Source: CAMDMI01 sp044379485
GTDB taxonomy: Bacteria; Bacteroidota; Bacteroidia; Cytophagales; Flexibacteraceae
Length of the DNA: 64,000 nt
Reading direction: 5' to 3'
Assembly: GCA_044379485.1 (NCBI GenBank)
Contig: JBIPOE010000012.1
Span: 1 to 64,000, forward strand
This document shows, piece after piece, positions 47,247 to 56,022 of this stretch; within the stretch, counting starts at the first letter, position 1; the number at the start of each line of letters is the position of its first letter. The notes under the pieces are model-generated. The model was not told the DNA's origin and made no database searches. It worked only from the letters and a program-made list of their open reading frames with translations. The position numbers and the translations under genes are program-made.

Positions 47247-48350
47247 GTGAACATTAATAAAATATTTGGCCCTCTTTTGATAGGTAGTGTTACCATCTTA
47301 AGTTGTATGGCGGGCAACGACACAAAAAGGGGTCAAGGTGGTGCTGTGGAACTACTCATAAATCCTTGGGCAAGAACTTCTGGTTTTGCTGGTGCAAATT
47401 CAGGAATAATACGTGGGATAGAGTCTGTTGGATTAAATGTGGCTGGATTGTCATCTATTAAAAAGACTGAATTTACTTTTTGTAATACCAATTATTTGGT
47501 TGGAAGTGACATTCATATCAATTCCCTTGGTTTTGGGCAAAGAGTTGGTGAAGGAGGCGTAATGGGTATTACTTTGAGTTCCTATGACTTAGGAACGTTT
47601 TATGAAACTACCGTTGATCTACCTGATGGAACTGGAAATACATTTAAGCCTCAGATTTTTAATTTTGGACTTGCATACGCAAAGAAATTCTCAAACAGGA
47701 TAACTGGTGGGTTATTGTTAAGGGGTATTTCCCAGCAAAACCAATCTGTTTCAGCATTTGGCGTTGCTTTTGATGCAGGAATTCAATATCAGACAGGTAA
47801 AAGGAAAGAGTTTAAGTTTGGGGTCTCAATTCTAAATTTGGGACCTAAAATTAATTTTGGCGGGGATGCCTTAACTACAAGAGGTAGTACCGCTAATGGA
47901 AAATATACCCAAACTATTGGTCTTTTAGCTGCTGCATTTGAACAGCCCAGTATGTTAAATATTGGGTTTGGCTACGATTTTTACTTTTCCAACGATGAGG
48001 TAAAGCTTACTCCGTGTTTTAATTTCCGGTCTAACTCTTTCACCTCAGATCAATACCAGATTGGTGCCCAGGGTTCATGGAAGGATATGTTTATGATCAG
48101 AGCTGGTTATGATTATCAGGATGGTTTGTTTAGTGAAACAGAAACCACGACTGCAAACCTTGGACCTTCATTTGGCGCAACTTTTCAAATTCCATTTGTA
48201 AGAACCAAAACAGGTGAATTAAAGCAGGATGACAATACCGATTTATATTCCGGGACTACAAAATCCAAAGTGGTTGGCATTGATTATTCGTATTCTACTA
48301 CCAGATTTTTTGGAGGTACTCACCGCTTCGCTTTAATCCTGACTCTTTAA
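47247..48350 (+). CDS. PorV/PorQ-family outer-membrane protein
   Basis: Beta-barrel of the PorV/PorQ (FadL-like) family; PorV shuttles T9SS cargo to the attachment complex. The segment GGAVELLINPWARTSGFAGANSG is the typical N-terminal motif, with barrel strands to the C-terminus. Start at GTG 47247, after the previous stop at 47215; an ATG at 47178 would overlap the upstream gene. The N-terminal signal ends ILSCMAGN, a possible lipobox. Third gene of the TonB/secreted-protein operon. It is likely an additional PorV paralogue rather than the core component. Confidence 0.85.
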   Translation: MNINKIFGPLLIGSVTILSCMAGNDTKRGQGGAVELLINPWARTSGFAGANSGIIRGIESVGLNVAGLSSIKKTEFTFCNTNYLVGSDIHINSLGFGQRVGEGGVMGITLSSYDLGTFYETTVDLPDGTGNTFKPQIFNFGLAYAKKFSNRITGGLLLRGISQQNQSVSAFGVAFDAGIQYQTGKRKEFKFGVSILNLGPKINFGGDALTTRGSTANGKYTQTIGLLAAAFEQPSMLNIGFGYDFYFSNDEVKLTPCFNFRSNSFTSDQYQIGAQGSWKDMFMIRAGYDYQDGLFSETETTTANLGPSFGATFQIPFVRTKTGELKQDDNTDLYSGTTKSKVVGIDYSYSTTRFFGGTHRFALILTL

Positions 48351-48377
48351 AATTTATTCAATTATATTTGCATTTGT

Positions 48378-48410
48378 AAAACGGTCCGATTGAGGCCGTT
48401 TTTCTTTTTT
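48378..48410 (+). terminator. Terminator after the PorV-like gene
   Basis: AAAACGG / CCGTTTT stem with an 11-base loop and a T-rich tract, 27 bases after the PorV-like stop codon and before greA. Confidence 0.8.
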
Positions 48411-48428
48411 ATTAGCAAAACCACAGAA

Positions 48429-48905
48429 ATGGCTATATCATATTATACCGAAGAAGGCTTTAACAGGCTTAAAAATGAACTTAATGACCTTAAAGTTAGA
48501 GGAAGAGCAGATATGGCAAGACAGATATCTGAAGCCAGAGATAAAGGAGATCTAAGTGAAAATGCTGAATATGATGCAGCAAAAGATGCGCAGGGTCATA
48601 TGGAACTAAAGATTTCAAAATTGGAGGATATTGTGGCAAACGCAAGAATTCTGGATGCCTCATCAATCGATACCAGCCAGGTATCTATAATGACTAAAGT
48701 GAAAATTAAGAATTCTAAGAATGGTGCTACTTTAAGTTATTCTCTGGTTGCAGAGGAGGAAGCAGATTTAAAAACCGGAAAAATATCTGTAAAAAGCCCC
48801 ATAGGAAAAGGATTACTTGGTAAAAAAGTTGGAGATAAAGCGGTAATTCAGGTTCCTGCTGGTGCTATGGAGTTTGAGATACTTGATATAGTCTCCTCTT
48901 TTTAG
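48429..48905 (+). CDS. greA: Transcription elongation factor GreA
   Basis: Cleaves backtracked RNA in RNA polymerase. The N-terminal coiled-coil (YYTEEGFNRLKNELNDLK, ARDKGDLSENAEYDAAKDAQ) carries the acidic tip residues, and the C-terminal FKBP-like domain follows (SPIGKGLLGKKVGDKAVIQVP). 158 residues from ATG 48429; an upstream start at 48390 is rejected because it lies within the terminator. First gene of a run with HIT, proC and TlpA-like genes with gaps of 2, 10 and 3 bases. Confidence 0.96.
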   Translation: MAISYYTEEGFNRLKNELNDLKVRGRADMARQISEARDKGDLSENAEYDAAKDAQGHMELKISKLEDIVANARILDASSIDTSQVSIMTKVKIKNSKNGATLSYSLVAEEEADLKTGKISVKSPIGKGLLGKKVGDKAVIQVPAGAMEFEILDIVSSF

Positions 48906-48907
48906 AT

Positions 48908-49306
48908 ATGGCCGGTATATTTTCTAAGATAATAAATAGAGAAATTCCTGCTTATATTGTTGCGGAGGATGATCAATGCCTTGCCTTTTTGGATATTAAT
49001 CCCATTGCATTGGGGCACGTTTTGGTAGTTCCAAAAGTAGAAATTGATAACCTTTTCGATTTGCCTCTTGAAGTGTATAATCACCTTTGGACTTTTGCAA
49101 GAAATATAGCCAATAATCTGAAGGCCAATCTTGAGTGCAAAAAAATTGGAATTGCTGTTATTGGACTTGAAGTGCCACATGCCCATATTCACTTAGTACC
49201 TATTAATCATGTTGGAGACATTAATTTTTCCAAACCAAAATTGAATCCAACCAAAGATGAACTAGATAGGATTTTAAATCTTATTTCATCAAAAACATCA
49301 ATTTAG
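48908..49306 (+). CDS. HIT-family nucleotide hydrolase
   Basis: Histidine-triad protein acting on nucleoside-phosphoramidate or dinucleotide substrates. Motif VPHAHIHLVP (His-phi-His-phi-His) at residues 95-104; N-terminal CLAFLDINPIALGHVLVVPK is typical. Starts two bases after the greA stop and is translationally linked to it. Confidence 0.93.
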   Translation: MAGIFSKIINREIPAYIVAEDDQCLAFLDINPIALGHVLVVPKVEIDNLFDLPLEVYNHLWTFARNIANNLKANLECKKIGIAVIGLEVPHAHIHLVPINHVGDINFSKPKLNPTKDELDRILNLISSKTSI

Positions 49307-49316
49307 TTGTAATAAA

Positions 49317-50117
49317 ATGAAAATCTTAATTGTTGGCGGGGGAAATATGGGTCGCACCTATGCAGAGAGTTTTATTTCAAACCATTCTGTTGCCAGAAGA
49401 GATTTATTTATTCTTGAAAAGGCAGAAGATAAAATTCCATATTTTAAATCGCTTGGTTTTGAAGCTGTTTTTTCTGAACCGGAAGTTTTTATTTTTAACA
49501 TGGATTTAATCATTCTTGCCGTAAAACCGCAAGATATTGATCTGCTTTTTTCCCGATTAAAAGAGTTCATGCGGCCGGATCAGTTGATACTAAGCATTAT
49601 GGCGGGGGTGACAATTGAACGTTTAAAAGAGTCGCTTCCAACAGAAAAAATAATCAGGGCTATGCCAAATTTACCAACACAAGTTGGAATGGGCATGACC
49701 GGATTTACTGCTCATAGTTCAGTTTCCAGATCTGAACTATTTTCAGTCCAAAATTTGCTAAATACGACTGGGAAATCATTATACTTTGACGATGAAGGCC
49801 TGTTAGATGGAGTAACTGCTATTTCTGGTTCGGGCCCAGCCTATGTTTATTATTTTATGCAGGCAATTATTGATAGTGCCCAAAAAATGGGTTTTTCACC
49901 TTCAGAGGCTGAAACAATGGTGGAGCAAACTTTTCTTGGTGCTATTCATTTACTAAATAACAACAACTTCACTTGTAAGGAGTGGATAGATAAAGTTTCC
50001 AGTAGAGGAGGGACCACAGAGGCCGCAACAAATAATTTTTCTTTAAATGGTCTGAAAGAAAAAATAGAATCCGGATTGTTTGCCGCATTCGAAAGATCCA
50101 AACAACTTGGAAGTTAG
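49317..50117 (+). CDS. proC: Pyrroline-5-carboxylate reductase
   Basis: Final step of proline synthesis: NAD(P)H-dependent reduction of pyrroline-5-carboxylate. Rossmann LIVGGGNMGRTYAES; the C-terminal signature AISGSGPAYVYYFMQAI and SSRGGTTEAATNNF match P5CR. 266 residues, normal. In the greA-HIT operon; the next gene starts three bases after its stop. Confidence 0.95.
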   Translation: MKILIVGGGNMGRTYAESFISNHSVARRDLFILEKAEDKIPYFKSLGFEAVFSEPEVFIFNMDLIILAVKPQDIDLLFSRLKEFMRPDQLILSIMAGVTIERLKESLPTEKIIRAMPNLPTQVGMGMTGFTAHSSVSRSELFSVQNLLNTTGKSLYFDDEGLLDGVTAISGSGPAYVYYFMQAIIDSAQKMGFSPSEAETMVEQTFLGAIHLLNNNNFTCKEWIDKVSSRGGTTEAATNNFSLNGLKEKIESGLFAAFERSKQLGS

Positions 50118-50120
50118 AAT

Positions 50121-51248
50121 ATGAAAGAGGGAATCTATTTTTTTTTAAAAACATGGCTTTTGCTAATTGCCATTTGTTCGTTTTCTTGTTCTGGTGACAA
50201 GGAAATAAGTGGACCGATTGCTCAAATTGAGGCCGAGATTTTAAATCTACCAAAGTCAACAACTATTTTTTTAACTAAGGTTGATATTAGCGGTCCAAAA
50301 TCCATCGATTCTGTGATCGCCGATGAAAATGGAAAATTTGAAATTAAAGTAACAGCTAATGATGAAAATCTGTTTTTGTTATTGGTTGGAGAAAAAAGAC
50401 TACCTATTTTTCTTGAGCAAGGTAAACATTCTTTAAAGGGAAATTACAATGAACTTCCGGGTTCTCTAATCTATTCCAATTCGCCCTTAACTACCATGCT
50501 TAGAAGAGTTGAAGGAATTAGACAGGATTTTGATTTAAAAAGCAGGACTTTGCAAGAAGAGTATCAAATTGCAATGGTGGGCCAAAACAAGGAAAAGGCT
50601 GATTTGGTAGAAAAGAATTTTTCAATTTTATTAAAATCAAATAAAAACAAGATTAAACATTTGATCGATAGTATGGGTCCTGGTCCCGTAAGTCATTTGG
50701 CTACATCTATGCTTTCTGTGGATGAAGATTTAGGTTATTTGGATTCGTTGGCAATTCGTTTTGAAAAAGAAAAACCTAAGGCTGCCTTTACCCTTAAGCT
50801 CTTAAAATATCTGGAGCTTCCCCGAAAGCTATCTTTTGGTAAAATGGCGCCCGATTTTTCACAAGCTGATCCAAATGGAAATGAAATAAAGTTAAGTCAA
50901 TTTAAAGGCAGCTGGGTTTTATTAGATTTTTGGGCTTCATGGTGCAAACCTTGTAGAGCAGAAAATCCAGAATTGGTTGAAAACTATAATAATTTTAAGG
51001 CAAAAGGTTTTAAGATTTTAAGTGTAAGCCTGGATGCCGAAAAAGGCGTATGGATGAAAGCAATGGTCGCTGACAAAATGAATTGGGCCCATTGCTCAGA
51101 TTTAAAAGGCTGGGAAAACGGAGCTGCAAGACAATATGGAATTAGCTCAATCCCTGCCTCATTTTTAATTGATCCTCAAGGGAAGATCGTCGCAAGAAAC
51201 TTACATAATAAGGAATTAGCTATTAAACTGGCGGAAGTTTTAAATTAA
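50121..51248 (+). CDS. TlpA-like thiol:disulfide lipoprotein with DUF4369-like N-terminal domain
   Basis: 375 residues. Signal peptide with lipobox CSFSC near residue 24; N-terminal 150 residues resemble DUF4369. The C-terminal thioredoxin-like domain has FWASWCKPCRAENPEL (CxxC) and the cis-Pro loop SSIPASFLIDPQG. It would reduce periplasmic disulfides, for instance in cytochrome c assembly. Follows proC by three bases. Confidence 0.93.
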   Translation: MKEGIYFFLKTWLLLIAICSFSCSGDKEISGPIAQIEAEILNLPKSTTIFLTKVDISGPKSIDSVIADENGKFEIKVTANDENLFLLLVGEKRLPIFLEQGKHSLKGNYNELPGSLIYSNSPLTTMLRRVEGIRQDFDLKSRTLQEEYQIAMVGQNKEKADLVEKNFSILLKSNKNKIKHLIDSMGPGPVSHLATSMLSVDEDLGYLDSLAIRFEKEKPKAAFTLKLLKYLELPRKLSFGKMAPDFSQADPNGNEIKLSQFKGSWVLLDFWASWCKPCRAENPELVENYNNFKAKGFKILSVSLDAEKGVWMKAMVADKMNWAHCSDLKGWENGAARQYGISSIPASFLIDPQGKIVARNLHNKELAIKLAEVLN

Positions 51249-51304
51249 TTTTATTGCTTTATTTATCTCTCAGGTTTGCAAAAATGATATTCTAAGAATT
51301 TAAA

Positions 51305-52717
51305 ATGAGCAAAATTTTCCAAGCTATTTTTGGAAACCGACCATTGGCAATAGTAGTAGGAGGATTTCTTCTTACGATAATCACATTTATAGCCAATATT
51401 ATTTTAAGTAATGATATTACATCCAATTTGAAGGCCAACGAAAATAAGGTAGAATCGATTTATAGTGAACTTGCCCTATTATCAAAAATTGAGGGTGAAC
51501 TTAATTTTGCTGAGAGTTCACTTAAGAATTATCTGGTTTCAAGGCAAGAAATTTATTTGAGAAGCCATGACAGGGCAATGGGCAGGTTGGAAAAAAGTAT
51601 TGGCCATTTGGTTGAAAGTTCATCTGGTATTATTTCGGCGGAGTTGATTAAGTCATTAAAGGATCAAATTTTAGCCAGGAAATTGATTTTCGCAAAATCC
51701 AAATTTTTGATTCAAACCAAGAATGAGGCTCAGATACAACTTGCCAGAGAGATTTTGTCCCAGGGTGCAGATAAAACACTTCAAATATTTGAATTATTAC
51801 AAGATATTGAGAGTAATTTAAGAGTTTCCTTACAAATTAATAAACGTTATATTGATAGAAGTATATCCTATGGAAGTTATACGAATTATTTGGCCATTTG
51901 TATTGCTGCTGTTGTTGCTTTTTTTGCTATTATTTCTATTACTCAAGACTATCTGAGGCAAAAAGAAATTGAGAGAATTTTAAGACAGCTTAATGATGAC
52001 AAGACTAAATTATTTTCAATCCTTGGACATGATTTACGTTCTCCACTTTCAGGTATAAATGCAGTTATTTATATTCTTAAGAATCATTTGTCCGAACTTT
52101 CTGAGACAGAATTAAAGGAGTATATTGATTCCCTGGAGCAGACTTCTTTAAACTATGGGAAATTACTTGAGGATGTGTTGACTTGGAGTAGGTTGCAATT
52201 GAATAAAGTCCAAATGGATATTAAGTCCTATGAGTTAAAAGTACTTTGCCAGGAAGTTGTCGATCTTTATTTTGATCAATTTGAAAGTAAAGGAATTAAG
52301 GTTATCAATTTGGTACCTTCCACCCAGGTTGTGATGGTAGATAAGGCAATGATTCAAACAGTTTTACGAAATTTAATATCTAACAGTATTAAATTTACCA
52401 ATCATGGTGGAGTAGTAACTATAAACTTCAGGGAGGACAAGGATACAAATTATTTGAGTGTGACCGACTCTGGTGTCGGTATGAGTTCATCTGTTATCAG
52501 AACATTGTTTACCAATAGCACAATTTCAATGGTTGGGACAGATAATGAAGTTGGAACAGGCTTAGGCCTGGCAATTTGCAAAGAGTTTCTTGATAAGGAT
52601 GGGGGAGACTTAACAGTTGAAAGTAAAGAAGGAGAAGGTTCAGTTTTTACAATTGTTATGTTAAAAGATAGTCAGTCAAATAAACTAAAGGCAGGTAAAA
52701 AAAAGGGTTGGAGTTAA
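51305..52717 (+). CDS. Membrane-bound sensor histidine kinase
   Basis: 470 residues. Two membrane segments (residues 12-32 and about 195-215) enclose a periplasmic CHASE3-like helical domain. The cytoplasmic transmitter has an H-box (SILGHDLRSPLSG), N-box (VLRNLISNSIKFTN), G1 (VTDSGVGM) and G2 (GTGLGLAICKEF). The ligand is unknown and no response-regulator gene is adjacent. It begins 57 bases after the TlpA-like gene. Confidence 0.93.
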   Translation: MSKIFQAIFGNRPLAIVVGGFLLTIITFIANIILSNDITSNLKANENKVESIYSELALLSKIEGELNFAESSLKNYLVSRQEIYLRSHDRAMGRLEKSIGHLVESSSGIISAELIKSLKDQILARKLIFAKSKFLIQTKNEAQIQLAREILSQGADKTLQIFELLQDIESNLRVSLQINKRYIDRSISYGSYTNYLAICIAAVVAFFAIISITQDYLRQKEIERILRQLNDDKTKLFSILGHDLRSPLSGINAVIYILKNHLSELSETELKEYIDSLEQTSLNYGKLLEDVLTWSRLQLNKVQMDIKSYELKVLCQEVVDLYFDQFESKGIKVINLVPSTQVVMVDKAMIQTVLRNLISNSIKFTNHGGVVTINFREDKDTNYLSVTDSGVGMSSSVIRTLFTNSTISMVGTDNEVGTGLGLAICKEFLDKDGGDLTVESKEGEGSVFTIVMLKDSQSNKLKAGKKKGWS

Positions 52718-52774
52718 ACTTTTTTACCCGCAGGATTTTTTTAAGCGTTTACTTTTAAAAGAATTTTAAGAAGT

Positions 52775-53326
52775 TTAGCTTTTTCTTGGGACCCATTTTA
52801 CTTCTTCAACACCAAGTTCTAAACTCATCATTCTGGACAAAACAAAGAAAAAGTCGGAAAGTCTGTTTAAGTAAGTCGCCACCAATTCCGGGACTTCATC
52901 AGCTTCGGAAAGTCTTACCACACATCTTTCCGCTCTTCTACAAATTGTTCTGCAAACATGAGCAAGACTAACCGCCACATGTCCACCAGGCAATACAAAA
53001 TGCCTTAGTTCTGGTAATTTAGAATCCATTTCATCCATTGACTTTTCTAAGGCAAGTATATCTTCCGTTTGGACAGGAGGAACTTTATCTGCTCTTTTTG
53101 AAGGGTCGCTTGCGAGATTTGCTCCAATCACAAATAGATTATCTTGAATTGATTTTAAAAAATCATACCGGGCCTTATTAACATCATGGTCAGCCACGAG
53201 GCCTAAAAAGCTGTTCAATTCATCTACAGTGCCATACGCTTCTATGCGCAAGTCTGATTTTGAAATCCTGGTTCCTTCAACAAGAGAGGTTTTTCCTCCA
53301 TCACCAGTTTTTGTGTATATCTTCAT
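52775..53326 (-). CDS. ATP:cob(I)alamin adenosyltransferase (PduO type)
   Basis: Transfers adenosyl from ATP to cob(I)alamin to give coenzyme B12. The N-terminal MKIYTKTGDGGKTSL is the ATP-binding loop; VDELNSFLG and CRRAERCVVRL are core helices of the trimeric PduO fold. 183 residues, normal. It is downstream of the polysaccharide locus, 17 bases after the glycosyltransferase, on the same strand, so it may be read through. Function is not related to polysaccharide synthesis. Confidence 0.95.
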   Translation of the reverse strand: MKIYTKTGDGGKTSLVEGTRISKSDLRIEAYGTVDELNSFLGLVADHDVNKARYDFLKSIQDNLFVIGANLASDPSKRADKVPPVQTEDILALEKSMDEMDSKLPELRHFVLPGGHVAVSLAHVCRTICRRAERCVVRLSEADEVPELVATYLNRLSDFFFVLSRMMSLELGVEEVKWVPRKS

Positions 53327-53343
53327 AACTATTTAATTGTAAA

Positions 53344-54120
53344 CTATTTAGATGGTCTTTGAATAAATTGGAAAATCTTTCTAAAGGGCTTTAGCCAAAG
53401 TGTAAACCAAAATGGTTTTAGTTGATTTAGTTCCCAGGCCAATCTGTCTTCCTTGTTGCCTCTAATCCTATTCTCAATATTTTTATTGCTTTCTCCACCA
53501 ACCCGCATTCTCACCAAAAGGTCTTCACAATAAACCGCTTTCAGGTTATTTTTATATAACATCCTTAAAATTAGTTCATAATCGGCTGCACTTTTTAAGG
53601 TTTCTTCTCTAAACCCTCCAAATTTTTCAAAAGCCACCTTTTTAAGAAAAAAGGTGGGGTGAGGCGGCATCCAGCCCATTAAAAAGGAGGTTGCGCTGTA
53701 CATTCCAGTTTTCCAATATCTTATGATTTTTTCTGGTTGTTTGGCATCTACATATGCCAAATCACCATAACCAGCAAAAGCCATTGGGTCATTTTTTAAT
53801 AAAGTTGCCATTTTTAACAAAACCTCATTATGGTTATAAAAATCATCTGCATTTAAATAAGCAACATATTCCCCTTGTGCCATCTGCCAGCCTTTATTCA
53901 TTGCATTATAAATCCCGTGGTCTCGTTCAGAAATCCATTTCAGCCGACTTTCATAGGATTTTAAAATTTCGATAGTACCATCTGTTGAGCCACCATCCAA
54001 AACTAAGTATTCAAAATTAGTAAAACTTTGGTTTAAAACGGATTCAATAGTTTGAACCAGCGTTGCTGAATTGTTCAAACTTACTGTAACTATTGAAAAC
54101 GTAAACGATTGCACCTCCAA
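53344..54120 (-). CDS. Glycosyltransferase family 2
   Basis: GT-A inverting glycosyltransferase. FSIVTVSLNNSATLVQTIES opens the domain; LDGGSTDGT, YLNADD (DxD) and MGWMPPHPTFFLKK follow. Start is uncertain: a TTG at 54120 (one base after the upstream stop) or a GTG at 54114; upstream sequence overlaps the acetyltransferase gene in another frame. Last glycan gene of the minus-strand locus. Donor and acceptor unknown. Confidence 0.88.
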   Translation of the reverse strand: MEVQSFTFSIVTVSLNNSATLVQTIESVLNQSFTNFEYLVLDGGSTDGTIEILKSYESRLKWISERDHGIYNAMNKGWQMAQGEYVAYLNADDFYNHNEVLLKMATLLKNDPMAFAGYGDLAYVDAKQPEKIIRYWKTGMYSATSFLMGWMPPHPTFFLKKVAFEKFGGFREETLKSAADYELILRMLYKNNLKAVYCEDLLVRMRVGGESNKNIENRIRGNKEDRLAWELNQLKPFWFTLWLKPFRKIFQFIQRPSK

Positions 54121-54121
54121 A

Positions 54122-54679
54122 TTAAGAAATAGTTCTCTCCTTGATTTTAATTGCTGGATTTCCTTGATAGATAGAATATAAATCCAATATGCCTTTTCCA
54201 ACACTTCCAGCAGCTAATACAGCATGCGATTTTATTATGCTTCCAGGGCAAACAACACTTTTTGCACCTACCCATACCCCATCTTCTATATGAATTTCAC
54301 CTACCATTAAATCAAACTTAAAACTTGAATAATTATGATTGCCACATAATAAAAGAGCCCCTTGGGAAATACAAACATTAGTTCCGATTTTTGTAAAAGC
54401 AAGATTATCTATCCAGACCTCTTCCCCTATCCATGAAAAGCTGCCTATTTCCAATAGCCATGGGTATTTAATGTTCACATTGGGTTTAATCACTACCCCT
54501 TTTCCAATTTTTCCACCAAATAATTTTAGCAGAAATACCTTAAGGGACGAAATTGGAAATAATGGGGAGTTAAAAACCAATGCATTTATGAAATACCAAA
54601 GTAACCTTTTAAGCTTTGATCCACCTGGCTTGTACCATGAATTGTTATATAAATCAAGCTGTGTTTCTTTTAGCGACAT
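54122..54679 (-). CDS. WcaF-like hexapeptide acetyltransferase
   Basis: 185-residue left-handed beta-helix O-acetyltransferase, similar to the putative colanic acid WcaF. Hexapeptide stretches include IGKGVVIKPNVNIKYP and IGTNVCISQGALLLCGNHNY, followed by IEDGVWVGAKSVVCPGSII. N-terminal YNNSWYKPGG is typical of WcaF. The 5' end overlaps the preceding gene by 26 bases. Probably decorates the repeat unit of the surface polysaccharide. Confidence 0.92.
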   Translation of the reverse strand: MSLKETQLDLYNNSWYKPGGSKLKRLLWYFINALVFNSPLFPISSLKVFLLKLFGGKIGKGVVIKPNVNIKYPWLLEIGSFSWIGEEVWIDNLAFTKIGTNVCISQGALLLCGNHNYSSFKFDLMVGEIHIEDGVWVGAKSVVCPGSIIKSHAVLAAGSVGKGILDLYSIYQGNPAIKIKERTIS

Positions 54680-55973
54680 GGTTCAAATATGGCTTGGCTA
54701 GCCATAAAAGTAAAAATGGAAGAAAGCAAATTAGCGTTATTTGCAATTGATATAAAAAAAAGCCTCTTGTGGTCCATTGAAATAGTAATGCAATGCCCAC
54801 TATTTTAAAATTTTGAAAAATAGGATCGTTTACAGCAAGATCTAAAAAACCAACCCATATTCCAACTACAAACATACCAATAACAAGACCGATCCACCCA
54901 AAGGTTAAAAAAAACTCCTCCATTTGTGAAACTGCCGGATTAGGGTTCCATGGCCAGCCAGGGGGAATCCAGGCTTTAGTTACCTCTAAAATCCATGGTT
55001 TTGGGCGTTGAAGATTTTGAAATTCAGTTTTTGGTTTTAATTTATTTTCTATAAATTTTATCCACGATTCAGGTCCAAGAGCTTCAATATCAGGATGATT
55101 ATTTAAATAAATACAAGTTGCTTTAAATGTCCTGCTATTTGAAAATTCAGTTGTAAAAATCCTAATATCAAAAAGAGAGAGGTCAAAAGTGATTAAATGA
55201 AATTGCCGTTTTGCAATTGCCATTCTATTTAAAGTTAACCAGGATAAGGCGATGCTTAAAAACAAAACTCCGACGAAGATTTTAAAAAAGCTCCATTTAT
55301 TTTGAACTAAAAAATCTATTACGAAAAATAGAAAGAATAAAATAATTCTGTACCTCCATCCTGATAACAAGCTGATAAACAACCAAAAAGAAAATAATAC
55401 AACCCATTTCCAGTTGATTTTTTTTGAAAATTTATATTGAATAAATAAGCAAACTGGAATGCAATTGGAAATTAAATCAACTAAAGGATACTTCCATTGT
55501 GCGCTAAACAACAGATCAGATTCGTTTTGATTGGTCAAATCGAATAGATTTCCAACTGAGATCCCAGAAATTTGAAAATTGATTAAGACTAACAGCCAAA
55601 TAAAAACTTGAATGGCTGCCATATAATCAGGTAGTTTAGAGTGTATATCGGATTTTAGGTTTGAAATTGAGCCTGGGTTTTTTGATGTTTTAAAGCAAAA
55701 ATAACCCAAGAAGAAGCTTAAAATTCCAATAGAATAAACCAGCCCTTGTTGAGGCAATAAAATTTGTTCATTAGTGAATTGGAATCCAAAAAAAGAATTT
55801 ATGCTTAAATTAAAATCTATAAATGGAACAAATATGTTATAGATGAAATATAATAGAAGTATAAAATAAAATCCAGGTTTAAATTTAGTTGTTGTATTTC
55901 TACTTAGATATATGCCTATTATATATACAAAAATCTGAAGAGAAAAAAAATATATGAAATTCAAATTACGCAA
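54654..55973 (-). CDS. Wzy-like oligosaccharide polymerase
   Basis: 439 residues with about ten membrane segments and a long non-membrane loop between residues 260 and 370. Overall resembles Wzy/EpsG-like O-antigen polymerases, but none of the short motifs gives a specific assignment. AT-rich, as typical of O-antigen loci. The 3' end overlaps the acetyltransferase start by 26 bases; the next gene upstream ends 50 bases away. Confidence 0.65.
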   Translation of the reverse strand: MRNLNFIYFFSLQIFVYIIGIYLSRNTTTKFKPGFYFILLLYFIYNIFVPFIDFNLSINSFFGFQFTNEQILLPQQGLVYSIGILSFFLGYFCFKTSKNPGSISNLKSDIHSKLPDYMAAIQVFIWLLVLINFQISGISVGNLFDLTNQNESDLLFSAQWKYPLVDLISNCIPVCLFIQYKFSKKINWKWVVLFSFWLFISLLSGWRYRIILFFLFFVIDFLVQNKWSFFKIFVGVLFLSIALSWLTLNRMAIAKRQFHLITFDLSLFDIRIFTTEFSNSRTFKATCIYLNNHPDIEALGPESWIKFIENKLKPKTEFQNLQRPKPWILEVTKAWIPPGWPWNPNPAVSQMEEFFLTFGWIGLVIGMFVVGIWVGFLDLAVNDPIFQNFKIVGIALLFQWTTRGFFLYQLQITLICFLPFLLLWLAKPYLNHVAKRNTA

Positions 55974-56022
55974 CTTTGGGAAATCCTTTTTAATTTATAA
56001 TAAGTTAGGTTTTTTGTTTTAA

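Noticed and set aside
52775..53326. Cobalamin adenosyltransferase as part of the polysaccharide pathway
   Set aside because: Position only; the enzyme family has a clear B12 role and no glycan link.
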